64,000 nucleotides of DNA from NCBI RefSeq assembly GCF_002155965.1, contig NZ_MUMH01000018.1:62001-126000 (forward strand). The letters are read 5' to 3'. Source of the stretch: Allokutzneria sp. NRRL B-24872 (GTDB lineage Bacteria > Actinomycetota > Actinomycetes > Mycobacteriales > Pseudonocardiaceae). Shown here piece by piece: positions 1 to 8,895 of the stretch (its first letter is position 1; each line of letters begins with the position of its first letter). Under the pieces are notes generated by a model. The model was not told the origin of the DNA. It did not search any database and saw only the letters and a program-made list of their open reading frames with translations. A program made the translations under genes and the position numbers.

Positions 1-492
<492 letters not shown>

Positions 493-505
493 GCCGTCCC
501 CCTGA

Positions 506-727
506 TCACGTTGTAGCGCTGATCGTTGTCGCGCTGATCACAGTGTGGCGCTGGGCAAGGATGGTGCCAGTAGTCTCCGTCGCCGCTCCGCGCAGGTCCG
601 CCTTGATGATCACGCCTGACTCGACGACCTCGATCCGTGGCGGGTCGGGCTCGCCGCGCGCCGCTTCGGCACCGACGAGCACCACCCCGAGGACCGCGAT
701 CGGAACCAGCACGGCGAGCCTGGTCAT
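506..727 (-). CDS. Small putative exported protein
   Basis: A 73-residue protein. It starts MTRLAVLVPIAVLGVVLVGA, a typical signal peptide with a likely cleavage after AEA or ARG, leaving a mature domain of about 50 residues with no recognised motif. Its ATG at 727 overlaps the TGA of the DUF4097 lipoprotein gene (ATGA), which implies translational coupling and is the main support for it being real. The last residues (VISATTISATT) come from the 15-bp duplication, so the original 3' end may have been altered. No function can be assigned. Confidence 0.5.
   Translation of the reverse strand: MTRLAVLVPIAVLGVVLVGAEAARGEPDPPRIEVVESGVIIKADLRGAATETTGTILAQRHTVISATTISATT
510..539. repeat. 15-bp tandem duplication
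   Basis: GTTGTAGCGCTGATC at 510-524 is followed immediately by GTTGTCGCGCTGATC at 525-539, with one mismatch. It lies in the last codons of the small secreted-protein ORF and 18 bp before the DUF4288-like start. It could be simple slippage or a tandem binding site. Confidence 0.5.
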
Positions 728-1596
728 CCCCGGCCCAGGGAGACATCGCCAGTGCCCACGACCACGCGGACGGAGCGCTCGCTGGTCGCGTCATCGACCA
801 CGTCGGAGTGCCGGTCGCCCCGGTCCGCGCGCACGTCGAGCCGGTAGCGCTCCTGGCCCGCGGGCAGTTCGACCCGCGCGTCGCCCCGGGTGACCTGGAA
901 GTCGACCTTGGTGGGCGGCGCGGTGAAGGTCGCCCGGAGATCGCCGTTCTCGGACTTGGCCTCGGCCTGTCCGCCGCTGAGCCCGTCGAGCGAGACGTCG
1001 CCGTTCTTCGCGGTGAGCTTGAGGGTGCCGGTCGCCCGGTCCACCCGGAGGTCGCCGTTGTCGGCGTTGACCTCGGCCTGCGGACCGGTCAGCCCGCTGA
1101 GCGAGACGTCGCCCTTGCGCGCCACGACCTTGAGGCTCCCCGCCGCCTGGTCCACGCGGACGTCGCCGTGCTCCACGCTGAGATCCAGCGCGCCACCGAG
1201 CCGCTCCAGGCGCGCGTCACCGTTCGCGACGGTCACCACCAGGTTCACCTTCGGGGGCACCTTGACGACGTAGCGGTTGTCACAGATGCCGCGCGAGCCG
1301 TCCTTGCAGCCGTCGTCCAGCCACAGGTCGGAGTTCTCCAGAGCCAGCCGGTTGACGCGGTCCACGCCGCCGCCGGTCCGGTACCGGGTGACCTCCAGGG
1401 ACTTCTCCGCGCCCGGCTCGAAGCTGATGTCACCGCTGTCCCGCACATGCACGCGCAGCTCGGGGCCGGGGAACTGGAAGGCCGTCGTGGCCGGGGGCTC
1501 CGCGCCGTTCATCTGCGGCCGCGTGTCGCACGCGACCAGCGCGAGCGCTCCCATCGCCACCGCGACCGCGGTCATGGCCCCCCTGCTGCGTGCCAC
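724..1596 (-). CDS. DUF4097-family lipoprotein with beta-strand repeats
   Basis: A 290-residue protein. I chose the GTG at 1596 because AGGAGG sits five bases upstream and because it gives a lipoprotein signal, VARSRGAMTAVAVAMGALAL then the lipobox VAC. The mature region is a series of short repeats of the form GDv-x-L-x-x-x-x-A ending in NGD, HGD, KGD or RGD turns, from about residue 120 to the end. This is the pattern of DUF4097 (putative adhesin, right-handed beta solenoid). It is probably anchored to the outer face of the membrane. The small exported-protein gene overlaps its stop, so the two form an operon. Binding partner and function are unknown. Confidence 0.8.
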   Translation of the reverse strand: MARSRGAMTAVAVAMGALALVACDTRPQMNGAEPPATTAFQFPGPELRVHVRDSGDISFEPGAEKSLEVTRYRTGGGVDRVNRLALENSDLWLDDGCKDGSRGICDNRYVVKVPPKVNLVVTVANGDARLERLGGALDLSVEHGDVRVDQAAGSLKVVARKGDVSLSGLTGPQAEVNADNGDLRVDRATGTLKLTAKNGDVSLDGLSGGQAEAKSENGDLRATFTAPPTKVDFQVTRGDARVELPAGQERYRLDVRADRGDRHSDVVDDATSERSVRVVVGTGDVSLGRG

Positions 1597-1718
1597 GTGA
1601 TCCTCCTGCGAATCGCTGGTTTCCGTCGTCGGCAACTCTGCCCGCCGAGCGCGCGCCACGGGATCAGGGAAGCCCCCGATCCCGTGCGGGGGTTTCCCGT
1701 ACCCCCGACCGGGGCTCC

Positions 1719-3233
1719 TCAGCCGCCGACGAGCAGGGCTCGGACCGCGTCGATGGTGTCAGCGTCGGCCGGGTCCTTGTCCGGGCGGTAGCGCAGCACC
1801 CGCGCGAAGCGCAGCGCGACGCCGCCCGGGTAGCGCGGGCTGACCTGGGCGCCGTCCAGTTCGATCTCCACCACCAGCTCCGGCCGCAGGTGCACCGTGT
1901 AGTCGCTCCTGCTCACCTCCCGTTCCTGGAACTCCGCCGTTTGCCAGGCCAGCAGCTCGTCGGTGAGCCCCTTGAAGGTCTTGCCGACCATGATCGGCGG
2001 CCCGCCGTCCGGATCGCGCGCGCCGAGGTGCAGGTTGGACAGGAACCCGGTGCGCCTGCCGTGCCCCCACTCCGCCGCCAGCACCACCAGGTCGAGCGTG
2101 TGCACCGGCTTCACCTTCTGCCACGCCTTGCCGCGCCTGCCCGCCGCGTAGCCGGAGTCCAGCGCCTTGACCATCACGCCCTCGTGCCCGGCCGCGAGCG
2201 CGTCGTCCAGCAGTGCGGACGCCTCTTCGGCGGTGGGGTTCACTGTGGACGGTATGCGGTGCTGGCCGGCGACCTTCTCCAGCGCCACCAAGCGTTCTCG
2301 CAACGGCGCGTCCAGCAGGTCGGTGCCGTCGAGGTGCAGCACGTCGAAGAAGTACGGGCGCAGCAACAACTCTCGCGGGTCCGTCGCGCCGAACCGGCTC
2401 ATCGTCTCCTGGAACGGGCGCGGTCTGCCGTCGTCGGTCAGCGCGAGCGTCTCGCCGTCCAGGACCACCGAGCGGCACGGCAGCGCCCGCACCAGCTCGA
2501 CCAGTTCCGGGACGCTCGCGGTTATCTCGCGCAGGGTCCGTGTGTAGACGTGCACCTCCTCGCCGTCGCGGTGCACCTGGATGCGCGCGCCGTCGAGCTT
2601 GTACTCCACGCTGGACGAACCCTGGTCGGCGATGGCCGCGTCCAACGACTCCGCGGGCGAGGCGAGCATCGGTCGCACCGGCCTGCCGAGCCGCAACCGG
2701 AACGCCGCCAGCCCGGCCTCGCCCTCGGCCCGCGCCGTGACGGCGGTCGCCACCAGGTCTCCGCTGAGCATCAGCGCCCGCCGCACGGCCTCCGCTGGCA
2801 CCTCGTGCGCGGCGGCCACCGCATCCACCATGACGCCCTCCAGAGCGCCCTGGCGCAGCTCGCCGACGAGCAAGCGGAACAGGAACTCTTGCTCCGCCCG
2901 GGTCGCGCGCGAGAACAACTCCGTCAGCAGCACCCGTCTTCGCTCCGTCGAGCCCTTGCCGGAGACTTCGGCGATGCGGTCCAGGTAATCGTCCACATCG
3001 GACAGTGACAGGTTCGGCTCCGGTGCCGGCGGGACCTTCAGCTCGGACAGCTGGCGCCAGCCGACGCCGATCTTTCCCTGACGCGGCACGCCGATCAGCA
3101 GCGCGACGACCAGCCCGGCGAAGGCGGGGCTGAGCGCCGCGCGCAGGAGATCCGCGAGCGCGCTGGTCTTCGCGCGGCGGGAGCGGGTGGCGCCCACCGC
3201 CGCTGACGTCGTGACGACCTCGGCGAGCAACAT
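1719..3233 (-). CDS. ligB: ATP-dependent DNA ligase, LigB type
   Basis: A 504-residue protein. It seals nicked duplex DNA through a covalent ligase-AMP intermediate. The N-terminal 190 residues form the DNA-binding domain. The nucleotidyltransferase motif I is EYKLDGAR with the adenylated Lys near residue 212, followed by motif III-like FFDVLHLDGTDLL, motif IV EGVMVKALDS and motif V KAWQKVKP. The C-terminal OB domain (about residues 400-504) includes VVEIELDG. Length and domain order match mycobacterial LigB (about 507 residues). This ligase is accessory to the NAD-dependent LigA and is non-essential in mycobacteria. It stands alone, and no operon partner is visible. Confidence 0.92.
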   Translation of the reverse strand: MLLAEVVTTSAAVGATRSRRAKTSALADLLRAALSPAFAGLVVALLIGVPRQGKIGVGWRQLSELKVPPAPEPNLSLSDVDDYLDRIAEVSGKGSTERRRVLLTELFSRATRAEQEFLFRLLVGELRQGALEGVMVDAVAAAHEVPAEAVRRALMLSGDLVATAVTARAEGEAGLAAFRLRLGRPVRPMLASPAESLDAAIADQGSSSVEYKLDGARIQVHRDGEEVHVYTRTLREITASVPELVELVRALPCRSVVLDGETLALTDDGRPRPFQETMSRFGATDPRELLLRPYFFDVLHLDGTDLLDAPLRERLVALEKVAGQHRIPSTVNPTAEEASALLDDALAAGHEGVMVKALDSGYAAGRRGKAWQKVKPVHTLDLVVLAAEWGHGRRTGFLSNLHLGARDPDGGPPIMVGKTFKGLTDELLAWQTAEFQEREVSRSDYTVHLRPELVVEIELDGAQVSPRYPGGVALRFARVLRYRPDKDPADADTIDAVRALLVGG

Positions 3234-3305
3234 GGACCCATCATGAATCGGGGGTCTGACACTCTGCCTAGCTCAACCGTCAGCCGTTCGGGTTGTTCCC
3301 GAGAG

Positions 3306-4694
3306 CTAGCTCTCCAACACCTCTGCCATTTCGGCCACCGCCGCGTGCAGCCGGTCAGGACTCAGCGCCGCGTACCCGAGGACGAGCCCGGGGTACGGCG
3401 ATGGCAGTCCCCACGAGTGCTTCGACAGCGCCAGAGCGTGGATTCCCCTTGCCGCCAAAAGATCTTGGGCAGCGTTGTCATCCATCCGCTCCGGCAGCCG
3501 GACGACCAGGTGCAGCCCGGCCGCGATGCCCACGACCTCCCAGGACGGGAAGTGCGCGCGGATCGCGGACAGCAGCGCGTCCCGCCGCTCCCGGTAGACC
3601 AGCCGGGTTCGCCGCAGGTGCCGGTCGTAGCCGCCTTCACGCAGGAACCGCGCGAACGTCGCTTGGGGCAGAGGGCCACAACCCAGGTCGTGCATGAGCT
3701 TCCGTGTGACCAACGCCTGCGTGATGGGGCTCGGCGCGACGAGCCACCCCAGGCGCAGCGCGGGCGCGAGTGTCTTGCTGACGCTGCCGAGGTACACCAC
3801 GCGCGTGGGGTCCATCGCTTGCACCGCGCCCACTGCGGGCCGGTCGTAGCGGTGTTCCGCGTCGTAGTCGTCCTCGATCACCACGCCATCGCGCGCACGC
3901 GCCCACGCGAGCAACGCATGTCGCCTCTCTGGGCTCAACGCGACACCGAGCGGGAATTGGTGCGCGGACGTCACAAGTGCCACGCGGCAGTCCGTGGCTT
4001 CAAGGTCCGCTACGCGCAACCCGTGCTCGTCCACGGCGATGGGTATCGGATTCAGGCCGTGTGAGCGCAAGAGGTTCGCCTGCCCCTCGTGGCTCGGATG
4101 CTCGACCGCGATGCTCGTGTGTCCGTTGTGGTGCAAGACGTTCGCGAGCAACGCCATGCCCTCAGAGGCCCCGTGCGTGATCAGCAACTCGTTCGGCGTT
4201 GCGACCACTGAACGGACGCGACCCAAGTAGCCGACTAGCTCTTCGCGAAGCTCGGCAAGCCCTGCAGGATCTGGATACCCGAGCGCGGCATCAGGCAGCT
4301 CGGCGAGCGAAGACCTCGCAGCGGCCAACCACGCGGCCCTGGGAAACATGCCCAGCGCGGGCAGTCCGGAGCGCATGTCGTAGCGCCACTGCCTTATAGG
4401 CGCGGCCGGAGCGTCGGCAGGCGCCACGGCCGTGTTCACCGCGTTGGCGACACGGGTTCCCGAACCGCGCTTGCTGATCAGATAACCCTCAGCGATCAAC
4501 TGTTCGTACGCGGCGGTCACAGTGCCGCGCGAGACACCGAGCTGCGCTGCCAGATCGCGGCTCGACGGCAGCCGGGTGCCCGCACGCAGGCCGCCTGAGC
4601 GCACTGCCGCTCGGAGAGCGCGCTCGGTCGACCGCGCCGAGCCGTCGAGGGCCGGGAGCAGCAGTTCTCGCAAAGTGGTCCAGTTCCGCGCCAT
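3306..4694 (-). CDS. MocR-type GntR/aminotransferase transcriptional regulator
   Basis: A 462-residue protein. The ATG at 4694 (MARNWTTLRELL) gives a standard start; longer in-frame starts would run into the divergent gene. The N-terminal 75 residues are a GntR winged helix (LPSSRDLAAQLGVSRGTVTA, then EGYLISKRGSGTRVA). After a linker comes a fold-type I aminotransferase domain with the PLP lysine in YLGSVSKTLAPALRLGW and the DDYDAEHRYD segment. Such MocR/PdxR regulators sense PLP or amines and usually control a divergent gene, here the EamA exporter starting 46 bp away. An 11-bp inverted repeat spans the start and intergenic region (see 4672-4722). Confidence 0.9.
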   Translation of the reverse strand: MARNWTTLRELLLPALDGSARSTERALRAAVRSGGLRAGTRLPSSRDLAAQLGVSRGTVTAAYEQLIAEGYLISKRGSGTRVANAVNTAVAPADAPAAPIRQWRYDMRSGLPALGMFPRAAWLAAARSSLAELPDAALGYPDPAGLAELREELVGYLGRVRSVVATPNELLITHGASEGMALLANVLHHNGHTSIAVEHPSHEGQANLLRSHGLNPIPIAVDEHGLRVADLEATDCRVALVTSAHQFPLGVALSPERRHALLAWARARDGVVIEDDYDAEHRYDRPAVGAVQAMDPTRVVYLGSVSKTLAPALRLGWLVAPSPITQALVTRKLMHDLGCGPLPQATFARFLREGGYDRHLRRTRLVYRERRDALLSAIRAHFPSWEVVGIAAGLHLVVRLPERMDDNAAQDLLAARGIHALALSKHSWGLPSPYPGLVLGYAALSPDRLHAAVAEMAEVLES

Positions 4695-4722
4695 CAAAGT
4701 GGAGCTTAATCCTGGACCACTT
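4672..4722. promoter_or_regulatory. Putative MocR operator: 11-bp inverted repeat plus an extra half-site
   Basis: AAGTGGTCCAG at 4673-4683 is a perfect inverted copy of CTGGACCACTT at 4712-4722. A third partial copy, AAAGTGGA, lies at 4696-4703. MocR regulators are known to bind repeats with an AAGTGG-type core near divergent promoters. One arm lies inside the mocR coding region, so binding could repress mocR and control the exporter at the same time. Confidence 0.6.
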
Positions 4723-4740
4723 CGCCAGCACGCTGAGCAC

Positions 4741-5667
4741 ATGACACGTTCTCGGACCAGTGGAGTGCTCGCCGGTGTCGTGACCGCCGTGCTGCTCGGC
4801 AGCATGGTGCCGGTGACCGCATTGCTCGCTGACTACCCGTTGTTCCCTGCCCAAGCTGCCCGCTACACCATCGCTGCTCTGCTGTTGCTCACCTTCATGG
4901 TTCTGCGCCGTAGGCCCTTACCGCGCCCGTCAGTCCGCGATGTGTTTGCGCTGATCGCCACCGCAGTGACCGGAATGGTCGGCTTTAGCGCTGCAGTGCT
5001 CTACGCGCAGGATTACGCCGAAGGTGGCTTCGTCGCCGCTGTCATCGGCGGTAGCCCACTGGTGGTCGCGATCGCCGCTCCGCTGCTTGTAAGGCAACGT
5101 CCGGTCGCAAAGGCGGTCTCGGGTGCTGCACTTGTAGTCGTGGGAGTGGCGATTCTGACCGGTGGAGGCGCGTGGCACGGGCCTGGTCTTGTGCTCGCGT
5201 TGCTTGCGATGCTCGGGGAAGCGTCCTTCACACTGTTCGCCGTCGGAGCCATCGCGCGGCTCGGAGTCGTTGCTGTGTCGGCTTATTCGTGCGTGGTGGC
5301 CGCGATCGGCTCCGCGTTCATCGGGCTGTGGAGCGACTGGCCGATGCCTACGGGCACCGAGCTGTTCGCGATTCTGTTCCTCGCGGTGATGGTGACCGCG
5401 GTCGCGTTCGTCGTTTGGTACTACTGCGTCTCCGTGCTCGGTGCGGCGAACGCGGCGGTGATGGTCGGACTGGTGCCGGTGTTCGGCTTGCTCGCCACGG
5501 TCGCGCTTGGCAGACAGGAGTTCACGGCGATCGCGGTGCTCGGCGCGCTCGTCGTGGCGACGGGGTGCGTGGTCGGCCTCCGCGCGTCACGCACCCCGCC
5601 TGACGTCAGTGACCGCCGCGAGCCATCCGAAGCACATCAAGAGCTTCGTCCAGCTGCGCCTCTGTGA
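4741..5667 (+). CDS. EamA/DMT-family transporter
   Basis: A 308-residue membrane protein from the ATG at 4741 ([20 protein letters not shown]). It has about ten hydrophobic segments in two five-helix EamA repeats, with the second repeat starting near [20 protein letters not shown], and a short charged C-terminal tail ([15 protein letters not shown]). EamA proteins export amino acids, amines or other metabolites. The divergent MocR regulator suggests an amine or vitamin B6-related substrate, which is inference. The last 62 bp overlap the 3' end of fumC on the other strand, so the hydrophilic tail is encoded antisense to the fumarase C-terminus. Confidence 0.85.
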   Translation: MTRSRTSGVLAGVVTAVLLGSMVPVTALLADYPLFPAQAARYTIAALLLLTFMVLRRRPLPRPSVRDVFALIATAVTGMVGFSAAVLYAQDYAEGGFVAAVIGGSPLVVAIAAPLLVRQRPVAKAVSGAALVVVGVAILTGGGAWHGPGLVLALLAMLGEASFTLFAVGAIARLGVVAVSAYSCVVAAIGSAFIGLWSDWPMPTGTELFAILFLAVMVTAVAFVVWYYCVSVLGAANAAVMVGLVPVFGLLATVALGRQEFTAIAVLGALVVATGCVVGLRASRTPPDVSDRREPSEAHQELRPAAPL

Positions 5668-7003
5668 TCCGTCCACCGGAAACGTGTCCGCGCTCCACGA
5701 CGACCTCACGGATCGTCTTGCGCTCCTTCAAGGACTGCTTCGCGATGCTGGCCGCCTCCTCGTAACCGAGGTAGCGGTTCAGCGGCGTGACGATCGACGG
5801 CGAGGACTCCGCGTACTCCCGCGCGCGCTCCACGTCCGGTTCGGCGCCGATGAGGACCTTGTCCGCCAACAACGTCGCGACGGAGGCGAGCAGGCGCGTC
5901 GACTCCAGCACGTTGCGCGCCATCACCGGCATCATCACGTTCAGCTCGAAGTTGCCCTGCGTCCCGGAGAACGCGACGGTGGCGTCGTTGCCGATCACCT
6001 GTGCCGCCACCATCATCGTCGCCTCGCAGATCACCGGGTTGACCTTCCCCGGCATGATCGACGAACCGGGCTGGAGGTCGGGCAGGGCCAGCTCGGCGAG
6101 GCCGGTGCGCGGCCCGCTGCCCATCCACCGCAGATCGTTGGCGATCTTGAACAGGCTCACCGCGACCGTGCGGAGCTGGCCGGAGGCCTCCACCAGGCCG
6201 TCCCGCGAGCCCTGCGCCTCGAAGTGGTCGGGTGCCTCGCGGACGTCCAGCCCGGTGCGCTCGACCAGCTCCGCGACCACGGCCGCGCCGAAGCCCTCCG
6301 GCGTGTTCAGCCCGTTGCCGACGGCGGTGCCGCCGATCGCGAGCTGGCCGAGCCGGGGCACGGACTCGCGCAGCCGCTCAACACCGTGGCGAACCTGCGT
6401 CGCCCACGCGCCGACCTCCTGCCCCAGCGTCACCGGGACGGCGTCCATCAGGTGCGTGCGGCCCGCCTTGACGACCTCGGCCCAGTCCTGCGCGCGGCGC
6501 TCCAACGTGGTCAGGAGGTGGTTGAGCGACGGCAGCAGCTCGGCCGTGACCGCCTCGGTCGCCGCGAGGTGGATCGTCGTGGGGAAGACGTCGTTGGACG
6601 ACTGGGAGGCGTTCACGTGGTCGTTGGGGTGCACGTCCCGCCCGAGCGCGCGCGTGGCCAGCGTCGCGATGACCTCGTTGGCGTTCATGTTGGAGGACGT
6701 GCCGGAGCCGGTCTGGAACACGTCGACGGGGAAGTGCTCGTCGTGGCGGCCCTCTGCGACCTCGTCCGCTGCGGCGGCGATGGCCTCCGCGAGGTCGGCG
6801 TCGAGCACGCCGAGCCGTCCGTTCACCCGCGCGCACGCGGCCTTGACCAGGCCGAGCGCCCGGATCTGCGCGCGCTCCAGGCCCCGGCCGGAGATCGGGA
6901 AGTTCTCCACCGCGCGTTGCGTCTGTGCGCGCCACAGCGCCTGTGCGGGGACCCGCACCTCACCCATCGTGTCGTGCTCGACCCGGTACTCGTGCTCAGC
7001 CAT
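5606..7003 (-). CDS. fumC: Class II fumarate hydratase
   Basis: A 465-residue protein that interconverts fumarate and L-malate in the TCA cycle, normally as a homotetramer in the cytosol. The signature [11 protein letters not shown] lies near residue 317, with the catalytic Ser in that flexible loop. The substrate-binding segments [14 protein letters not shown] (near 99), [11 protein letters not shown] (near 130) and AGRTHLMDA (near 185) are intact. The length is typical. The position close to glpX, xseBA and ispH matches the Rv1098c neighbourhood of M. tuberculosis. The 3' end overlaps the convergent EamA gene by 62 bp. Confidence 0.95.
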   Translation of the reverse strand: MAEHEYRVEHDTMGEVRVPAQALWRAQTQRAVENFPISGRGLERAQIRALGLVKAACARVNGRLGVLDADLAEAIAAAADEVAEGRHDEHFPVDVFQTGSGTSSNMNANEVIATLATRALGRDVHPNDHVNASQSSNDVFPTTIHLAATEAVTAELLPSLNHLLTTLERRAQDWAEVVKAGRTHLMDAVPVTLGQEVGAWATQVRHGVERLRESVPRLGQLAIGGTAVGNGLNTPEGFGAAVVAELVERTGLDVREAPDHFEAQGSRDGLVEASGQLRTVAVSLFKIANDLRWMGSGPRTGLAELALPDLQPGSSIMPGKVNPVICEATMMVAAQVIGNDATVAFSGTQGNFELNVMMPVMARNVLESTRLLASVATLLADKVLIGAEPDVERAREYAESSPSIVTPLNRYLGYEEAASIAKQSLKERKTIREVVVERGHVSGGRITEAQLDEALDVLRMARGGH

Positions 7004-7068
7004 ACCCGCAGTGTTCTCCGATCATCTTGAGTGGGCAGCGTGAGGAGCAGCACGTACTGTCGGAATGC

Positions 7069-8049
7069 ATGGACACCGAAGATCTGCTTGCGGGATCGAG
7101 CACCGAAACCGATCTGCTGATCGTCGGTGCGGGACCCACAGGGCTGTTCGCCGCCTACTACGCGGGTTTCCGGGACCTCAGCGTCGCGGTGGTCGACTCG
7201 TTGCCCGAGCCGGGTGGCCAGGTCACCGCCATGTACCCGGAGAAGATGATCTACGACGTGGCCGGGTTCCCCGGCGTGCGCGGGCGCGATCTGATCGCGG
7301 GGCTCGTCGAGCAGGCCGCGCAGTACGAACCGGCCTACCTGCTCGCCCGCAAGGCCCGCACACTGTCCGATGTGGACGGTCGACTGCTCGTCGGTATGGC
7401 GGACGGCAGCTCGGTGTCGGCGCGCGCGGTCCTGGTCACCGCCGGACTCGGCGAGTTCCGCCCGCGACCGCTGCCCGCGGGGGAGCGCGGTGTCGTGTAC
7501 TTCGTCCCCGAACTGGCCGTCCACAGTGGACAGGACGTGGTGATCGTCGGCGGCGGTGACTCGGCCTTCGACTGGGCGCTCGCGCTGCACCCGATCGCCC
7601 GCAGCGTCACGGTCGTCCACCGCAGAGCGGTTTTCCGGGCTCACCAGGCCACCGTGCGCCAGGTGCGCGAACTGGGCGTGCCGATCATCGTCGACACCGA
7701 GGTGACCGAGCTCGTCGGAGATCCGCTCGCGTCGGTGCGGTTGAGGGCCAAGAGCGGCGAGGCCTCGGAGCTGCCCGCCCAAGCCGTTGTCGCCGCGCTC
7801 GGGTTCACCGCCGACCTCGGCCCGATCGAGACCTGGGGGCTCGAGCTGGACAAGCGCACCGTGCTCACCGACTCCACCGGGAAGACCTCGCGCCCGCTGG
7901 TCTACGCGGCCGGAGATGTCGCCCAGTACCAAGGAAAGGTCCGACTCATCGCTACCGGCTTCGGCGAGGCGGCGACGGCGGTGAACAACATCGCGGTCGC
8001 GCTCGACCCCGCCGCGCACCTGTTCCCTGGGCACTCCAGCAACATGTGA
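7069..8049 (+). CDS. TrxR-like ferredoxin-NADP+ reductase (NAD(P)/FAD oxidoreductase)
   Basis: A 326-residue flavoprotein. The FAD-binding Rossmann motif is LIVGAGPTGLFAAYYAGF near residue 16, and the NADPH-binding motif is VVIVGGGDSAFDWAL near residue 160. The C-terminal FAD motif is YAAGDVAQYQGKVRLIATGFGEA. The thioredoxin-reductase CxxC is absent. Together with the PGGQVTAMYPEKMIYDVAG segment, this marks the low-molecular-weight TrxR-like FNR class, which moves electrons between NADPH and ferredoxin. The ATG at 7069 is a conservative start with only a weak upstream GGA; AGGAG lies about 20 bp upstream. It appears monocistronic and ends at a hairpin shared with the convergent L,D-transpeptidase. 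Confidence 0.88.
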   Translation: MDTEDLLAGSSTETDLLIVGAGPTGLFAAYYAGFRDLSVAVVDSLPEPGGQVTAMYPEKMIYDVAGFPGVRGRDLIAGLVEQAAQYEPAYLLARKARTLSDVDGRLLVGMADGSSVSARAVLVTAGLGEFRPRPLPAGERGVVYFVPELAVHSGQDVVIVGGGDSAFDWALALHPIARSVTVVHRRAVFRAHQATVRQVRELGVPIIVDTEVTELVGDPLASVRLRAKSGEASELPAQAVVAALGFTADLGPIETWGLELDKRTVLTDSTGKTSRPLVYAAGDVAQYQGKVRLIATGFGEAATAVNNIAVALDPAAHLFPGHSSNM

Positions 8050-8080
8050 AAGGGCGCCTCCCACGCGGGAGACGCCCCTT
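8050..8080. terminator. Bidirectional hairpin between convergent genes
   Basis: AAGGGCGCCTCCC pairs, with one bulge, with GGGAGACGCCCCTT across a loop of about four bases. It lies directly after the oxidoreductase stop and 18 bp beyond the L,D-transpeptidase stop. Confidence 0.7.
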
Positions 8081-8097
8081 CGAAGCCTGTGCGGTGC

Positions 8098-8712
8098 TTA
8101 CGGAACGACCTGGACCGTGTCGCCGTAGCCGAGGTAGCTGAAGTACTTCTGCGAGGCCGCGGGCGACAGGTGGATGCAGCCGTGCGAGGTCTGGCGCAGG
8201 CTGCCCTGGTGGAAGGCGATGCCGCCGTTGAAGAACACCGAGTTCGGCATCGGCGCGTTGTTGAAGATGCTGCTCTTGTGGTTCCTGTTCTTGTGGAACA
8301 CCCGGAAGCTGCCCGGCGGCGTCCGGTAGCCCTTGCGCCCGTGGGTGATCGGCACCGGGCCGTAGACGACCTTGCCGTTGTCCAGCAGCCAGGACTTGTT
8401 CGCTGAGAGGTCGATGCACGCCTTGGCCGCGATGTTGGTGCACGGCGCCTCGCCCGTCGGCTTCGGCTCGGGCTTGGGTTCCGGCTTCGGCTTGGGCTTC
8501 TCCGACGTCGTGCTCGGCGGCGTGGTGGTCGTGGGCTGGGTGGTGCTCGGCTGCGTCGTTGTCGGAGCCGTCGTCGGCTGGACGCTCGAGGAGGTGGGGA
8601 TCGGCTGTTGCTGCGCGGCGTTCTGCACGTCGCTGGTGCCGCCGCAGGCTGTCAGCAGCAGCCCCGCCGCTGTCAGCGTCGCCATGGCCATCACGGTCTT
8701 GCGCACGTACAC
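8098..8712 (-). CDS. L,D-transpeptidase lipoprotein (YkuD domain)
   Basis: A 204-residue protein from the GTG at 8712, with GGGGGT upstream. It starts VYVRKTVMAMATLTAAGLLL followed by the lipobox TAC, so the protein is lipid-anchored. A Thr/Pro/Ser-rich spacer and a KPKPKPEPKPEPKP stretch (to about residue 85) probably cross the cell wall. The YkuD catalytic domain follows, with IAFHQGSLR and the nucleophile motif SHGCIHLSPAAS, whose catalytic Cys lies about 30 residues before the end. The usual Arg/Asn after HGC-hydrophobic is His here. The family forms 3-3 cross-links in peptidoglycan or acts on related wall peptides. Whether it works with the neighbouring secreted proteases is unknown. Confidence 0.9.
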   Translation of the reverse strand: MYVRKTVMAMATLTAAGLLLTACGGTSDVQNAAQQQPIPTSSSVQPTTAPTTTQPSTTQPTTTTPPSTTSEKPKPKPEPKPEPKPTGEAPCTNIAAKACIDLSANKSWLLDNGKVVYGPVPITHGRKGYRTPPGSFRVFHKNRNHKSSIFNNAPMPNSVFFNGGIAFHQGSLRQTSHGCIHLSPAASQKYFSYLGYGDTVQVVP

Positions 8713-8729
8713 GTCGCACCCCCAAGGTC

Positions 8730-8743
8730 TGCCGGAACCGGCA
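8730..8743. promoter_or_regulatory. Palindrome in the L,D-transpeptidase leader
   Basis: TGCCGGAACCGGCA is a perfect 6+2+6 inverted repeat, 17 bp upstream of the GTG start. It may be an operator or an mRNA hairpin. Confidence 0.35.
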
Positions 8744-8849
8744 TCACGAGCCGCACTTGTTGGCTCGTATTCCATGACGCGACTCATCCGGCCTTGGTTG
8801 CCTTCACGGGAGATTTACCCGAAATGATCAATCAGCAAACCGGAAATGG

Positions 8850-8882
8850 GCTGGGGCCCGCCGCAGGGTTGCGGGCCCCAGC
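8850..8882. terminator. Intrinsic-type terminator of protease 1
   Basis: A 12-bp perfect stem, GCTGGGGCCCGC with GCGGGCCCCAGC, and a 9-nt loop, 13 bp beyond the stop codon of the first protease. It has no clear T-run, as is common in actinobacteria. Confidence 0.75.
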
Positions 8883-8895
8883 CGTCCGGGTGGCC

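Noticed and set aside
4695-4805. Longer N-terminus for the MocR regulator
   Set aside because: It would overlap the divergent EamA gene and its start, and adds non-conserved residues; the ATG at 4694 fits the family.
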